64,000 nucleotides of DNA, from assembly GCA_030490835.1 (NCBI GenBank), contig CM059971.1, positions 50,888,012-50,952,011 on the forward strand, in the 5' to 3' direction. The translations under genes were made by a program, and so were the position numbers. Origin of the DNA: Annona cherimola. Its lineage: Eukaryota; Streptophyta; Magnoliopsida; Magnoliales; Annonaceae. Below the pieces are notes generated by a model that saw nothing but the letters and a program-made list of their open reading frames with translations, made no database searches and was not told the DNA's origin. This document shows positions 40,307 through 54,519 of this stretch, piece after piece (the first letter of the stretch is position 1; every line of letters begins with the position of its first letter).

Positions 40307-43300
40307 ATTCGAACGACATGGGATGACCTTAAAGGCATTGAAATCGAATCAAATTAATTGAGTTTGATAGAATGAACTTTAATTAGCTAGAATTGAGTAC
40401 AACTCAATCTAATTGACTTGATTTGACCGTAAGGAGAACGAGTAAAGTTTAACGCATTCCAATAGATTCCGAACAACTGAATCTGAAGAAAGGAACTTCC
40501 ATCAACAACAGTTAACAACAATCCCTTGATTTCATTTACATTCTAACGACAACGGATGACCTTAAAGGCATTCATATCGAATGAAATGAATTGAGTTTGA
40601 TAGAATGAACTTTGATTACTTAGAATTTAGTAGAACTCAAACTAATTGACTTGATTTGACTGTAAGTAGAACGAGTAAACTTTAAAGCATTACAATAGAT
40701 TCAAAACAACTGAATTGGACGAAAGGAACTTCGATGAACAATAATTAACAACAATCCCTTTATTTCATTTCCATTCGAACGACATGGGATGACCTTAAAG
40801 GCATTGAAATCGAATCAAATTAATTGAGTTTGATAGAATGAACTTTAATTAGCTAGAATTGAGTACAACTCAATCTAATTGACTTGATTTGACCGTAAGG
40901 AGAACGAGTAAAGTTTAACGCATTCCAATAGATTCCGAACAACTGAATCGGAAGAAAGGAACTTCCATCAACAACAGTTAACAACAATCCCTTGATTTCA
41001 TTTACATTCTAATGACAACGGATAACCTTAAAGGCATTCAAATCGAATGAAATGAATTGAGTTTGATAGAATGAACTTTGATTACTTAGAATTTAGTAGA
41101 ACTCAATCTAATTTACTTGATTTGACTGTAAGTAGAAAGAGTAAACTTGAAAGCATTCCAATAGATTCAAAATAACTGAATTGGACGAAAGGAACTTCAA
41201 TGAACAACAATTAACAACAATCCCTTGATTTCATTTACATTCGAACGACATAGGATCACCTTGAAGGAATTGAAATCGAATCTAATGAATTGAGTTTGAT
41301 AGAATGAACTTTGATTAGCAAGAATTGAGTACAACTCAATGTAATTGACTTGATTTGAATGTAAGGAGAACGAGTAAACTTTAACGCATTCCAATAAATT
41401 CCGAACAACTGAATTGGACGAAAGGAACTTCAATCAACAACAATTAACAACAATCCCTTGATTTCATTTACATTCGAACGACATAGGATCACCTTGAAGG
41501 AATTGAAATCGAATCTAATGAATTGAGTTTGATAGAATGAACTTTGATTAGCAAGAATTGAGTACAACTCAATGTAATTGACTTGATTTGAATGTAAGGA
41601 GAACGAGTAAACTTTAACGCATTCGAATAAATTCAAAACAACTGAATTGGACGAAAGGAACTTCAATCAAAACCAATTAACAACAATCCCTTGATTTGAT
41701 TTACATTCGAACGACAACGGATGACCTTAAAGGCTTTGAAGTCGAATCAAATGAATTGAGTTTGATAGAATGAACTTTGATTAGTTGTAATTGAGTATAA
41801 CTCAATCTAATAGACTTGATTTGACTGTAAGGAGAACGAGTAAACTTTAACGCATTCCGATAGATTCAAAACAACTGAATTGGACGAAAGGAACTTCGAT
41901 GAACAATAATTAACAACAATCCCTTTATTTCATTTCCATTCGAACGACATGGGATGACCTTAAAGGCATTGAAATCGAATCAAATTAATTGAGTTTGATA
42001 GAATGAACTTTAATTAGTTAGAATTGAGTACAACTCAATCTAATTGACTTGATTTGACCGTAAGGAGAACGAGTAAACTTTAACGCATTCCAATAGATTC
42101 CGAACAACTGAATCGGAAGAAAGGAACTTCAATCAAAACCAATTAACAACAATCCCTTGATTTCATTTACATTCGAACGACAACGGATGACCGTAAAGGC
42201 TTTGAATTCGAATCAAATGAATTGAGTTTGATAGAATGAACTTTGATTAGTTCTAATTGAGTATAACTCAATCTAATAGACTTGATTTGACTGTAAGGAG
42301 AACGAGTAAACTTTAACGCATTCCGATAGATTCAAAACAACTGAATTGGACGAAAGGAACTTCGATGAACAATAATTAACAACAATCCCTTTATTTCATT
42401 TCCATTCGAACGACATGGGATGACCTTAAAGGAATTGAAATCGAATCAAATTAATTGAGTTTGATAGAATGAACTTTAATTAGCTAGAATTGAGTACAAC
42501 TCAATCTAATTGACTTGATTTGACCGTAAGGAGAACGAGTAAAGTTTAACGCATTCCAATAGATTCCGAACAACTGAATCGGAAGAAAGGAACTTCCATC
42601 AACAACAGTTAACAACAATCCCTTGATTTCATTTACATTCTAACGACAACGGATGACCTTAAAGGCATTCATATCGAATGAAATGAATTGAGTTTGATAG
42701 AATGAACTTTGATTACTTAGAATTTAGTAGAACTCAAACTAATTGACTTGATTTGACTGTAAGTAGAACGAGTAAACTTTAAAACTTTACAATAGATTCA
42801 AAACAACTGAATTGGACGAAAGGAACTTCGATGAACAATAATTAACAACAATCCCTTTATTTCATTTCCATTCGAACGACATGGGATGACCTTAAAGGCA
42901 TTGAAATCGAATCAAATTAATTGAGTTTGATAGAATGAACTTTAATTAGCTAGAATTGAGTACAACTCAATCTAATTGACTTGATTTGACCGTAAGGAGA
43001 ACGAGTAAAGTTTAACGCATTCCAATAGATTCCGAACAACTGAATCGGAAGAAAGGAACTTCCATCAACAACAGTTAACAACAATCCCTTGATTTCATTT
43101 ACATTCTAATGACAACGGATAACCTTAAAGGCATTCAAATCGAATGAAATGAATTGAGTTTGATAGAATGAACTTTGATTACTTAGAATTTAGTAGAACT
43201 CAATCTAATTTACTTGATTTGACTGTAAGTAGAAAGAGTAAACTTGAAAGCATTCCAATAGATTCAAAACAACTGAATTGGACGAAAGGAACTTCAATGA

Positions 43301-44500
43301 ACAACAATTAACAACAATCCCTTGATTTCATTTACATTCGAACGACATAGGATCACCTTGAAGGAATTGAAATCGAATCTAATGAATTGAGTTTGATAGA
43401 ATGAATTTTGATTAGCAAGAATTGAGTACAACTCAATGTAATTGACTTGATTTGAATGTAAGGAGAACGAGTAAACTTTAACGCATTCCAATAAATTCCG
43501 AACAACTGAATTGGACGAAAGGAACTTCAATCAACAACAATTAACAACAATCCCTTGATTTCATTTACATTCGAACGACATAGGATGACCTTGAAGGAAT
43601 TGAAATCGAATCTAATGAATTGAGTTTGATAGAATGAACTTTGATTAGCAAGAATTGAGTACAACTCAATCTAATTGACTTGATTTGAATGTAAGGAGAA
43701 CGAGTAAACTTTAACGCATTCGAATAAATTCAAAACAACTGAATTGGACGAAAGGAACTTCAATCAAAACCAATTAACAACAATCCCTTGATTTGATTTA
43801 CATTCGAACGACAACGGATGACCTTAAAGGTTTTGAAGTCGAATCAAATGAATTGAGTTTGATAGAATGAACTTTGATTAGTTATAATTGAGTATAACTC
43901 AATCTAATTGACTTGATTTGACTGTAAGGAGAACGAGTAAACTTTAACGCATTCCGATAGATTCAAAACAACTGAATTGGAAGAAAGGAACTTCAATCAA
44001 CAACAATTAACAATAATCCCTTGATTTCATTTACATTCGTACGACAACGGATGACCTTAAAGGCATTCAAATCGAATCAAATAAATTGAGTTTGATAGAA
44101 TGAACTTTGATTAGTTAGAATTGAGTAGAACTCAATCTAATTGACTTGATTTGAATGTAAGGAGAACGAGTAAACTTTAACGCAATCGAATAAATTCAAA
44201 ACAACTGAATTGGACGAAAAGAACTTCAATCAAAACCAATTAACAACAATCCCTTGATTTCATTTACATTCGAACGACAACGGATGACCGTAAAGGCTTT
44301 GAATTCGAATCAAATGAATTGAGTTTGATAGAATGAACTTTGATTAGTTCTAATTGAGTATAACTCAATCTAATAGACTTGATTTGACTGTAAGGAGAAC
44401 GAGTAAACTTTAACGCATTCCGATAGATTCAAAACAACTGAATTGGACGAAAGGAACTTCGATGAACAATAATTAACAACAATCCCTTTATTTCATTTCC
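40307..44500 (+). repeat. 18-mer superunit, copy 1 (4194 bp)
   Basis: Order A-B2 (40307, 40540), A-B'-D-E-F/H (40773 to 41705), A/G-H (41938, 42171), A-B2 (42404, 42637), A-B'-D-E-F-G-H (42870 to 44268). Rare markers shared with copy 2 include GAATCTGAAG in the first A, CAAAATAACTG in the first B', AAAGGAATTG in the A at 42404 and AAAACTTTAC in the second B2. Confidence 0.93.
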
Positions 44501-47500
44501 ATTCGAACGACATGGGATGACCTTAAAGGCATTGAAATCGAATCAAATTAATTGAGTTTGATAGAATGAACTTTAATTAGCTAGAATTGAGTACAACTCA
44601 ATCTAATTGACTTGATTTGACCGTAAGGAGAACGAGTAAAGTTTAACGCATTCCAATAGATTCCGAACAACTGAATCTGAAGAAAGGAACTTCCATCAAC
44701 AACAGTTAACAACAATCCCTTGATTTCATTTACATTCTAACGACAACGGATGACCTTAAAGGCATTCATATCGAATGAAATGAATTGAGTTTGATAGAAT
44801 GAACTTTGATTACTTAGAATTTAGTAGAACTCAAACTAATTGACTTGATTTGACTGTAAGTAGAACGAGTAAACTTTAAAGCATTACAATAGATTCAAAA
44901 CAACTGAATTGGACGAAAGGAACTTCGATGAACAATAATTAACAACAATCCCTTTATTTCATTTCCATTCGAACGACATGGGATGACCTTAAAGGCATTG
45001 AAATCGAATCAAATTAATTGAGTTTGATAGAATGAACTTTAATTAGCTAGAATTGAGTACAACTCAATCTAATTGACTTGATTTGACCGTAAGGAGAACG
45101 AGTAAAGTTTAACGCATTCCAATAGATTCCGAACAACTGAATCGGAAGAAAGGAACTTCCATCAACAACAGTTAACAACAATCCCTTGATTTCATTTACA
45201 TTCTAATGACAACGGATAACCTTAAAGGCATTCAAATCGAATGAAATGAATTGAGTTTGATAGAATGAACTTTGATTACTTAGAATTTAGTAGAACTCAA
45301 TCTAATTTACTTGATTTGACTGTAAGTAGAAAGAGTAAACTTGAAAGCATTCCAATAGATTCAAAATAACTGAATTGGACGAAAGGAACTTCAATGAACA
45401 ACAATTAACAACAATCCCTTGATTTCATTTACATTCGAACGACATAGGATCACCTTGAAGGAATTGAAATCGAATCTAATGAATTGAGTTTGATAGAATG
45501 AACTTTGATTAGCAAGAATTGAGTACAACTCAATGTAATTGACTTGATTTGAATGTAAGGAGAACGAGTAAACTTTAACGCATTCCAATAAATTCCGAAC
45601 AACTGAATTGGACGAAAGGAACTTCAATCAACAACAATTAACAACAATCCCTTGATTTCATTTACATTCGAACGACATAGGATCACCTTGAAGGAATTGA
45701 AATCGAATCTAATGAATTGAGTTTGATAGAATGAACTTTGATTAGCAAGAATTGAGTACAACTCAATGTAATTGACTTGATTTGAATGTAAGGAGAACGA
45801 GTAAACTTTAACGCATTCGAATAAATTCAAAACAACTGAATTGGACGAAAGGAACTTCAATCAAAACCAATTAACAACAATCCCTTGATTTGATTTACAT
45901 TCGAACGACAACGGATGACCTTAAAGGCTTTGAAGTCGAATCAAATGAATTGAGTTTGATAGAATGAACTTTGATTAGTTCTAATTGAGTATAACTCAAT
46001 CCAATAGACTTGATTTGACTGTAAGGAGAACGAGTAAACTTTAACGCATTCCGATAGATTCAAAACAACTGAATTGGACGAAAGGAACTTCGATGAACAA
46101 TAATTAACAACAATCCCTTTATTTCATTTCCATTCGAACGACATGGGATGACCTTAAAGGCATTGAAATCGAATCAAATTAATTGAGTTTGATAGAATGA
46201 ACTTTAATTAGTTAGAATTGAGTACAACTCAATCTAATTGACTTGATTTGACCGTAAGGAGAACGAGTAAACTTTAACGCATTCCAATAGATTCCGAACA
46301 ACTGAATCGGAAGAAAGGAACTTCAATCAAAACCAATTAACAACAATCCCTTGATTTCATTTACATTCGAACGACAACGGATGACCGTAAAGGCTTTGAA
46401 TTCGAATCAAATGAATTGAGTTTGATAGAATGAACTTTGATTAGTTCTAATTGAGTATAACTCAATCTAATAGACTTGATTTGACTGTAAGGAGAACGAG
46501 TAAACTTTAACGCATTCCGATAGATTCAAAACAACTGAATTGGACGAAAGGAACTTCGATGAACAATAATTAACAACAATCCCTTTATTTCATTTCCATT
46601 CGAACGACATGGGATGACCTTAAAGGAATTGAAATCGAATCAAATTAATTGAGTTTGATAGAATGAACTTTAATTAGCTAGAATTGAGTACAACTCAATC
46701 TAATTGACTTGATTTGACCGTAAGGAGAACGAGTAAAGTTTAACGCATTCCAATAGATTCCGAACAACTGAATCGGAAGAAAGGAACTTCCATCAACAAC
46801 AGTTAACAACAATCCCTTGATTTCATTTACATTCTAACGACAACGGATGACCTTAAAGGCATTCATATCGAATGAAATGAATTGAGTTTGATAGAATGAA
46901 CTTTGATTACTTAGAATTTAGTAGAACTCAAACTAATTGACTTGATTTGACTGTAAGTAGAACGAGTAAACTTTAAAACTTTACAATAGATTCAAAACAA
47001 CTGAATTGGACGAAAGGAACTTCGATGAACAATAATTAACAACAATCCCTTTATTTCATTTCCATTCGAACGACATGGGATGACCTTAAAGGCATTGAAA
47101 TCGAATCAAATTAATTGAGTTTGATAGAATGAACTTTAATTAGCTAGAATTGAGTACAACTCAATCTAATTGACTTGATTTGACCGTAAGGAGAACGAGT
47201 AAAGTTTAACGCATTCCAATAGATTCCGAACAACTGAATCGGAAGAAAGGAACTTCCATCAACAACAGTTAACAACAATCCCTTGATTTCATTTACATTC
47301 TAATGACAACGGATAACCTTAAAGGCATTCAAATCGAATGAAATGAATTGAGTTTGATAGAATGAACTTTGATTACTTAGAATTTAGTAGAACTCAATCT
47401 AATTTACTTGATTTGACTGTAAGTAGAAAGAGTAAACTTGAAAGCATTCCAATAGATTCAAAACAACTGAATTGGACGAAAGGAACTTCAATGAACAACA

Positions 47501-48694
47501 ATTAACAACAATCCCTTGATTTCATTTACATTCGAACGACATAGGATCACCTTGAAGGAATTGAAATCGAATCTAATGAATTGAGTTTGATAGAATGAAT
47601 TTTGATTAGCAAGAATTGAGTACAACTCAATGTAATTGACTTGATTTGAATGTAAGGAGAACGAGTAAACTTTAACGCATTCCAATAAATTCCGAACAAC
47701 TGAATTGGACGAAAGGAACTTCAATCAACAACAATTAACAACAATCCCTTGATTTCATTTACATTCGAACGACATAGGATGACCTTGAAGGAATTGAAAT
47801 CGAATCTAATGAATTGAGTTTGATAGAATGAACTTTGATTAGCAAGAATTGAGTACAACTCAATCTAATTGACTTGATTTGAATGTAAGGAGAACGAGTA
47901 AACTTTAACGCATTCGAATAAATTCAAAACAACTGAATTGGACGAAAGGAACTTCAATCAAAACCAATTAACAACAATCCCTTGATTTGATTTACATTCG
48001 AACGACAACGGATGACCTTAAAGGTTTTGAAGTCGAATCAAATGAATTGAGTTTGATAGAATGAACTTTGATTAGTTATAATTGAGTATAACTCAATCTA
48101 ATTGACTTGATTTGACTGTAAGGAGAACGAGTAAACTTTAACGCATTCCGATAGATTCAAAACAACTGAATTGGAAGAAAGGAACTTCAATCAACAACAA
48201 TTAACAATAATCCCTTGATTTCATTTACATTCGTACGACAACGGATGACCTTAAAGGCATTCAAATCGAATCAAATAAATTGAGTTTGATAGAATGAACT
48301 TTGATTAGTTAGAATTGAGTAGAACTCAATCTAATTGACTTGATTTGAATGTAAGGAGAACGAGTAAACTTTAACGCAATCGAATAAATTCAAAACAACT
48401 GAATTGGACGAAAGGAACTTCAATCAAAACCAATTAACAACAATCCCTTGATTTCATTTACATTCGAACGACAACGGATGACCGTAAAGGCTTTGAATTC
48501 GAATCAAATGAATTGAGTTTGATAGAATGAACTTTGATTAGTTCTAATTGAGTATAACTCAATCTAATAGACTTGATTTGACTGTAAGGAGAACGAGTAA
48601 ACTTTAACGCATTCCGATAGATTCAAAACAACTGAATTGGACGAAAGGAACTTCGATGAACAATAATTAACAACAATCCCTTTATTTCATTTCC
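44501..48694 (+). repeat. 18-mer superunit, copy 2 (4194 bp)
   Basis: Same 18-class order, exactly 4194 bp downstream of copy 1. A difference I noticed is in F/H, which reads GTTCTAATTG with CCAATAGAC here and GTTGTAATTG with CTAATAGAC at 41705. That suggests conversion of the F/H monomer after duplication. Confidence 0.93.
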
Positions 48695-50325
48695 ATTCGA
48701 ACGACATGGGTTGAAGTTAAAGGCATTGAAATCGAATCAAATTAATTGAGTTTGATAGAATGAACTTTAATTAGCTAGAATTGTGTACAACTCAATCTAA
48801 TTGACTTGATTTGACCGTAAGGAGAACGAGTAAAGTTTAACGCATTCCAATAGATTCCGAACAACTGAATCGGAAGAAAGGAACTTCCATCAACAACAGT
48901 TAACAACAATCCCTTGATTTCATTTACATTCTAACGACAACGGATGACCTTAAAGGCATTCATATCGAATGAAATGAATTGAGTATGATAAAATGAACTT
49001 TGATTACTTAGAATTTAGTAGAACTCAATCTAATTTACTTGATTTTACTGTAAGTAGAACGAGTAAACTTGAAAGCATTCCAATAGATTCAAAACAACTG
49101 AATTGGACGAAAGGAACTTCAATGAACAACAATTAACAACAATCCCTTTATTTCATATACATTCGAACGACATAGGATGACCTTAAAGGCATTGAAATCG
49201 AATCAAATGAATTGAGTTTGATAGAATGAACTTTAATTAGCTAGAATTGAGTACAACTCAATCTAATTGACTTGATTTGACTTCAAGGAGAACGAGTATA
49301 CTTTAACGCATTCCAATAGATTTAGAACAACTGAATTGGACGAAAGGAACTTCAATCAACAACAATTACCAACAATCCCTTGATTTCATTTACATTCGAA
49401 CGACATAGGATGACCTTGAAGGAATTGAAATCGAATCTAATGAATTGAGTTTGATAGAATGAACTTTGATTAGCAAGAATTGAGTACAACTCAATCTAAT
49501 TGACTTGATTTGAATGTAAGGAGAACGAGTAAACTTTAACGCATTCGAATAAATTCAAAACAACTGAATTGGACGAAAGGAACTTCAATCAAAACCAATT
49601 AACAACAATCCCTTTATTTGATTTACATTCGAACGACAACGGATGACCTTAAAGGCTTTGAAGTCGAATCAAATGAATTGAGTTTGATAGAATGAACTTT
49701 GATTAGTTATAATTGAGTATAACTCAATCTAATTGACTTGATTTGACTGTAAGGAGAACGAGTAAACTTTAACGCATTCCGATAGATTCAAAACAACTGA
49801 ATTGGAAGAAAGGAACTTCAATCAACAACAATTAACAATAATCCCTTGATTTCATTTACATTCGTAAGACAACGGATGACCTTAAAGGCATTCAAATCGA
49901 ATCAAATGAATTGAGTTTGATAGAATGAATTTTGATTAGTTAGAATTGAGTAGAACTCAATCTAATTGACTTGATTTGAATGTAAGGAGAACGAGTAAAC
50001 TTTAACGCATTCGAATAAATTCAAAACAACTGAATTGGACGAAAGGAACTTCAATCAAAACCAATTAACAACAATCCCTTGATTTCATTTACATTCGAAC
50101 GACAACGGATGACCGTAAAGGCTTTGAATTCGAATCAAATGAATTGAGTTTGATAGAATGAACTTTGATTAGTTCTAATTGAGTATAACTCAATCTAATA
50201 GACTTGATTTGACTGTAAGGAGAACGAGTAAACTTTAACGCATTCCGATAGATTCAAAACAACTGAATTGGACGAAAGGAACTTCGATGAACAATAATTA
50301 ACAACAATCCCTTTATTTCATTTCC
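48695..50325 (+). repeat. HOR 7-mer A-B-C-E-F-G-H
   Basis: Monomers at 48695, 48928, 49161, 49394, 49627, 49860 and 50093. A has CATGGGTTGAAG and AATTGTGTAC like 35647. E ends CTTTATTTGATTTAC, as at 36331-36345. G reads ATTCGTAAGAC, a private loss of CGTACG. Confidence 0.92.
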
Positions 50326-51956
50326 ATTCGAACGACATGGGTTGAAGTTAAAGGCATTGAAATCGAATCAAATTAATTGAGTTTGATAGAGTGAACTTTA
50401 ATTAGCTAGAATTGAGTACAACTCAATCTAATTGACTTGATTTGACCGTAAGGAGAACGAGTAAAGTTTAACGCATTCCAATAGATTCCGAACAACTGAA
50501 TCGGAAGAAAGGAACTTCCATCAACAACAGTTAACAACAATCCCTTGATTTCATTTACATTCTAACGACAACGGATGACCTTAAAGGCATTCATATCGAA
50601 TGAAATGAATTGAGTATGATAAAATGAACTTTGATTACTTAGAATTTAGTAGAACTCAATCTAATTTACTTGATTTTACTGTAAGTAGAACGAGTAAACT
50701 TGAAAGCATTCCAATAGATTCAAAACAACTGAATTGGACGAAAGGAACTTCAATGAACAACAATTAACAACAATCCCTTTATTTCATATACATTCGAACG
50801 ACATAGGATGACCTTAAAGGCATTGAAATCGAATCAAATGAATTGAGTTTGATAGAATGAACTTTAATTAGCTAGAATTGAGTACAACTCAATCTAATTG
50901 ACTTGATTTGACTTCAAGGAGAACGAGTATACTTTAACGCATTCCAATAGATTTAGAACAACTGAATTGGACGAAAGGAACTTCAATCAACAACAATTAC
51001 CAACAATCCCTTGATTTCATTTACATTCGAACGACATAGGATGACCTTGAAGGAATTGAAATCGAATCTAATGAATTGAGTTTGATAGAATGAACTTTGA
51101 TTAGCAAGAATTGAGTACAACTCAATCTAATTGACTTGATTTGAATGTAAGGAGAACGAGTAAACTTTAACGCATTCGAATAAATTCAAAACAACTGAAT
51201 TGGACGAAAGGAACTTCAATCAAAACCAATTAACAACAATCCCTTGATTTGATTTACATTCGAACGACAACGGATGACCTTAAAGGCTTTGAAGTCGAAT
51301 CAAATGAATTGAGTTTGATAGAATGAACTTTGATTAGTTATAATTGAGTATAACTCAATCTAATTGACTTGATTTGACTGTAAGGAGAACGAGTAAACTT
51401 TAACGCATTCCGATAGATTCAAAACAACTGAATTGGAAGAAAGGAACTTCAATCAACAACAATTAACAATAATCCCTTGATTTCATTTACATTCGTACGA
51501 CAACGGATGACCTTAAAGGCATTCAAATCGAATCAAATGAATTGAGTTTGATAGAAGGAACTTTGATTAGTTAGAATTGAGTAGAACTCAATCTAATTGA
51601 CTTGATTTGAATGTAAGGAGAACGAGTAAACTTTAACGCAATCGAATAAATTCAAAACAACTGAATTGGACGAAAGGAACTTCAATCAAAACCAATTAAC
51701 AACAATCCCTTGATTTCATTTACATTCGAACGACAACGGATGACCGTAAAGGCTTTGAATTCGAATCAAATGAATTGAGTTTGATAGAATGAACTTTGAT
51801 TAGTTCTAATTGAGTATAACTCAATCTAATAGACTTGATTTGACTGTAAGGAGAACGAGTAAACTTTAACGCATTCCGATAGATTCAAAACAACTGAATT
51901 GGACGAAAGGAACTTCGATGAACAATAATTAACAACAATCCCTTTATTTCATTTCC
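50326..51956 (+). repeat. HOR 7-mer A-B-C-E-F-G-H
   Basis: Monomers at 50326, 50559, 50792, 51025, 51258, 51491 and 51724. Counterpart of 37045-38675 at 13,281 bp, sharing GAGTATGATAAAATG in B and GATAGAAGGAAC in G. Confidence 0.92.
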
Positions 51957-53354
51957 ATTTGAACGACATGGGATGACCTTAAAGGCATTGAAATCGAATC
52001 AAATTAATTGAGTTTGATAGAATGAACTTTAATTAGCTAGAATTGAGTACAACTCAATCTAATTGACTTGATTTGACCGTAAGGAGAACGAGTAAAGTTT
52101 AACGCATTCCAATAGATTCCGAACAACTGAATCGGAAGAAAGGAACTTCCATCAACAACAGTTAACAACAATCCCTTGATTTCATTTACATTCTAACGAC
52201 AACGGATGACCTTAAAGGCATTCATATCGAATGAAATGAATTGAGTTTGATAAAATGAACTTTGATTACTTAGAATTTAGTAGAACTCAATCTAATTTAC
52301 TTGATTTGACTGTAAGTAGAAAGAGTAAACTTGAAAGCATTCCAATAGATTCAAAACAACTGAATTGGACGAAAGGAACTTCAATGAACAACAATTAACA
52401 ACAATCCCTTGATTTCATTTACATTCGAACGACATAGGATCACCTTGAAGGAATTGAAATCGAATCTAATGAATTGAGTTTGATAGAATGAACTTTGATT
52501 AGCAAGAATTGAGTACCACTCAATCTAATTGACTTGATTTGAATGTAAGGAGAACGAGTAAACTTTAACGCATTCCAATAAATTCCGAACAACTGAATTG
52601 GACGAAAGGAACTTTAATCAACAACAATTAACAACAATCCCTTGATTTCATTTACATTCGAACGACATAGGATCACCTTGAAGGAATTGAAATCGAATCT
52701 AATGAATTGAGTTTGATAGAATGAACTTTGATTAGCAAGAATTGAGTACAACTCAATATAATTGACTTGATTTGAATGTAAGGAGAACGAGTAAACTTTA
52801 ACGAATTCGAATAAATTCAAAACAACTGAATTGGACGAAAGGAACTTCAATCAACAACAATTAACAATAATCCCTTGATTTCATTTACATTCGTACGACA
52901 ACGGATGACCTTAAAGGCATTCAAATCGAATCAAATGAATTGAGTTTGATAGAATGAACTTTGATTAGTTAGAATTGAGTAGAACTCAATCTAATTGACT
53001 TGATTTGAATGTAAGGAGAACGAGTAAACTTTAACGCAATCGAATAAATTCAAAACAACTGAATTGGACGAAAGGAACTTCAATCAAAACCAATTAACAA
53101 CAATCCCTTGATTTCATTTACATTCGAACGACAACGGATGACCGTAAAGGCTTTGAATTCGAATCAAATGAATTGAGTTTGATAGAATGAACTTTGATTA
53201 GTTCTAATTGAGTATAACTCAATCTAAAAGACTTGATTTGACTGTAAGGAGAACGAGTAAACTTTAACGCATTCCGATAGATTCAAAACAACTGAATTGG
53301 ACGAAAGGAACTTCGATGAACAATAATTAACAACAATCCCTTTATTTCATTTCC
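51957..53354 (+). repeat. HOR 6-mer A-B-D-E/F-G-H
   Basis: Monomers at 51957, 52190, 52423, 52656, 52889 and 53122. The fourth starts as E and ends with the F tail (ATCAACAACAATT, AACAATAATCCC). Compared with its counterpart 38676-40306, one monomer was lost by an E-F crossover. Confidence 0.92.
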
Positions 53355-54519
53355 ATTCGAACGACATGGGATGACCTTAAAGGCATTGAAATCGAATCAA
53401 ATTAATTGAGTTTGATAGAATGAACTTTAATTAGCTAGAATTGAGTACAACTCAATCTAATTGACTTGATTTGACCGTAAGGAGAACGAGTAAAGTTTAA
53501 CGCATTCCAATAGATTCCGAACAACTGAATCGGAAGAAAGGAACTTCCATCAACAACAGTTAACAACAATCCCTTGATTTCATTTACATTGTAACGACAA
53601 CGGATGACCTTAAAGGCATTCATATCGAATGAAATGAATTGAGTTTGATAAAATGAACTTTGATTACTTAGAATTTAGTAGAACTCAATCTAATTTACTT
53701 GATTTTACTGTAAGTAGAACGAGTAAACTTAAAAGCATGCCAATAGATTCAAAACAACTGAATTGGACGAAAGGAACTTCAATGAACAACAATTAACAAC
53801 AATCCCTTTATTTCATATACATTCGAACGACATAGGATGACCTTAAAGGCATTGAAATCGAATCAAATGAATTGAGTTTGATAGAATGAACTTTAATTAG
53901 CTAGAATTGAGTACAACTCAATCTAATTGACTTGATTTGACTTCAAGGAGAACGAGTATACTTTAACGCATTCCAATAGATTTAGAACAACTGAATTGGA
54001 CGAAAGGAACTTCAATCAACAACAATTAACAATAATCCCTTGATTTCATTTACATTCGTACGACAACGGATGACCTTAAAGGCATTCAAATCGAATCAAA
54101 TGAATTGAGTTTGATAGAATGAATTTTGATTAGTTAGAATTGAGTAGAACTCAATCTAATTGACTTGATTTGAATGTAAGGAGAACGAGTAAACTTTAAC
54201 GCATTCGAATAAATTCAAAACAACTGAATTTGACGAAAGGAACTTCAATCAAAACCAATTAACAACAATCCCTTGATTTCATTTACATTCGAACGACAAC
54301 GGATGACCGTAAAGGCTTTGAATTCGAATCAAATGAATTGAGTTTGATAGAATGAACTTTGATTAGTTCTAATTGAGTATAACTCAATCTAATAGACTTG
54401 ATTTGACTGTAAGGAGAACGAGTAAACTTTAACGCATTCCGATAGATTCAAAACAACTGAATTGGACGAAAGGAACTTCGATGAACAATAATTAACAACA
54501 ATCCCTTTATTTCATTTCC
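53355..54519 (+). repeat. HOR 5-mer A-B-C/F-G-H
   Basis: Monomers at 53355, 53588, 53821, 54054 and 54287. The third begins as C (CTTCAAGG, GTATACTTT, TTTAGAAC) and ends with the F tail AACAATAATCCC. B starts ATTGTAACG and has AGCATGCC, both shared with the B at 58948. Confidence 0.91.
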
